Assembly (NCBI GenBank): GCA_023133185.1
Contig: JAGLWX010000087.1
Coordinates: 1-6,474, forward strand
Origin: Fidelibacterota bacterium
GTDB lineage: Bacteria; Fidelibacterota; UBA2242
Direction of reading: 5' to 3'
DNA: 6,474 bases
Shown: positions 6,367 through 6,474 of the stretch, one piece after another
How positions within the stretch are numbered: position 1 is the stretch's first letter
Layout: each line of letters starts with the position of its first letter
Notes under the pieces: model-generated
Told to the model about the DNA's origin: nothing
Seen by the model: only the letters and a program-made list of their open reading frames with translations
Database searches by the model: none
Position numbers and translations under genes: made by a program

Positions 6367-6390
6367 CACTAAGACACCAAGACACAAAGT
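6367..6390 (+). repeat. 8-base tandem repeat, three copies
   Basis: CACTAAGA, CACCAAGA and CACAAAGT follow each other without gaps, a CACNAAGA unit varying at the fourth base and at the last base of the final copy. Short tandem runs built on AAGACAC are often seen between genes in uncultured bacterial genomes; no function is known to me. Confidence 0.6.
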
Positions 6391-6474
6391 AATGTTTAAT
6401 ATAAAAATAAAGATAATAAGGGAAGGTGTAAATTTTGATTTATTTCGTCTATTTTAATATCTATATTTTGTTAA

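Larger units (their letters stand above)
5913..6474. other. Noncoding tail region, AT-rich, with repeats and hairpins
   Basis: No convincing gene is seen on either strand in these 562 bases. There is no clear rho-independent terminator just after the second gene: 5913-5968 has no stable hairpin with a T-run. What it holds is an imperfect inverted-repeat pair near 5969-6042 and 6290-6370, three hairpins between them, 14-base direct repeats and an 8-base tandem repeat at 6367-6390. The last 80 bases are AT-rich with nothing I can name. This is the texture of accumulated dispersed intergenic repeats. Confidence 0.6.

Noticed and set aside
6392..6457. 21-codon frame near the right edge
   Set aside because: It is short, AT-driven and without a ribosome-binding site; expected by chance in such sequence.
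6436..6474. Bacteroidota-type promoter (TAnnTTTG) near the right edge
   Set aside because: Both candidates, TAAATTTTG and TATATTTTG, have one extra T and no clear upstream TTG element; in AT-rich sequence this is weak.

Overview
The window holds two large plus-strand genes for secreted, multi-domain, non-enzymatic-looking surface proteins, followed by about 560 bases of AT-rich DNA with no convincing gene but a lot of repeat and hairpin structure. Both proteins end in a type IX secretion (T9SS) type A sorting domain containing the PNPFNPST/PNPFNPTT motif. T9SS tails of this form, combined with cohesin, dockerin, Big2, cadherin-like and long beta-helix domains, point to the FCB superphylum. 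They are most typical of its less-studied branches (for example Cloacimonadota, Marinimicrobia, Calditrichota, KSB1, Zixibacteria or Ignavibacteria-like lineages). The window has no marker gene, so the phylum cannot be fixed. Ordinary bacterial codon use and a good Shine-Dalgarno before the second gene fit this.

Layout. Bases 1-2388: the 3' part of a right-handed parallel beta-helix protein. It is open at the left edge, so its true start and signal peptide lie upstream. Its visible 795 residues are two full 192-residue beta-helix super-repeats plus the end of a third, a NWWG...DFTPWL end cap, a type I dockerin, a cohesin-like domain and a T9SS tail. Bases 2389-2441: a 53-base gap with no terminator-like hairpin and an AGAAGG ribosome-binding site. 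Bases 2442-5912: a complete 1156-residue protein with a signal peptide, three cohesin-like domains alternating with two Big2 domains, a HYDIN/ASH-like Ig domain, three cadherin-like repeats of about 87-91 residues bounded by VNDPP, a fibronectin III-like domain and a T9SS tail. Bases 5913-6474: noncoding, with a pair of imperfect inverted repeats enclosing three hairpins, 14-base direct repeats and an 8-base tandem repeat.

How the genes may work together (inference). Same strand, short gap and shared T9SS tail suggest co-transcription and export by the same secretion system. The first protein carries a dockerin; the second carries three cohesin-like modules. A cohesin-dockerin contact that gathers beta-helix proteins on a scaffold-like partner, without cellulosomal enzymes, is the main hypothesis. 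Self-association of the first protein, which has both module types, is the alternative. No catalytic motif was seen in either protein.
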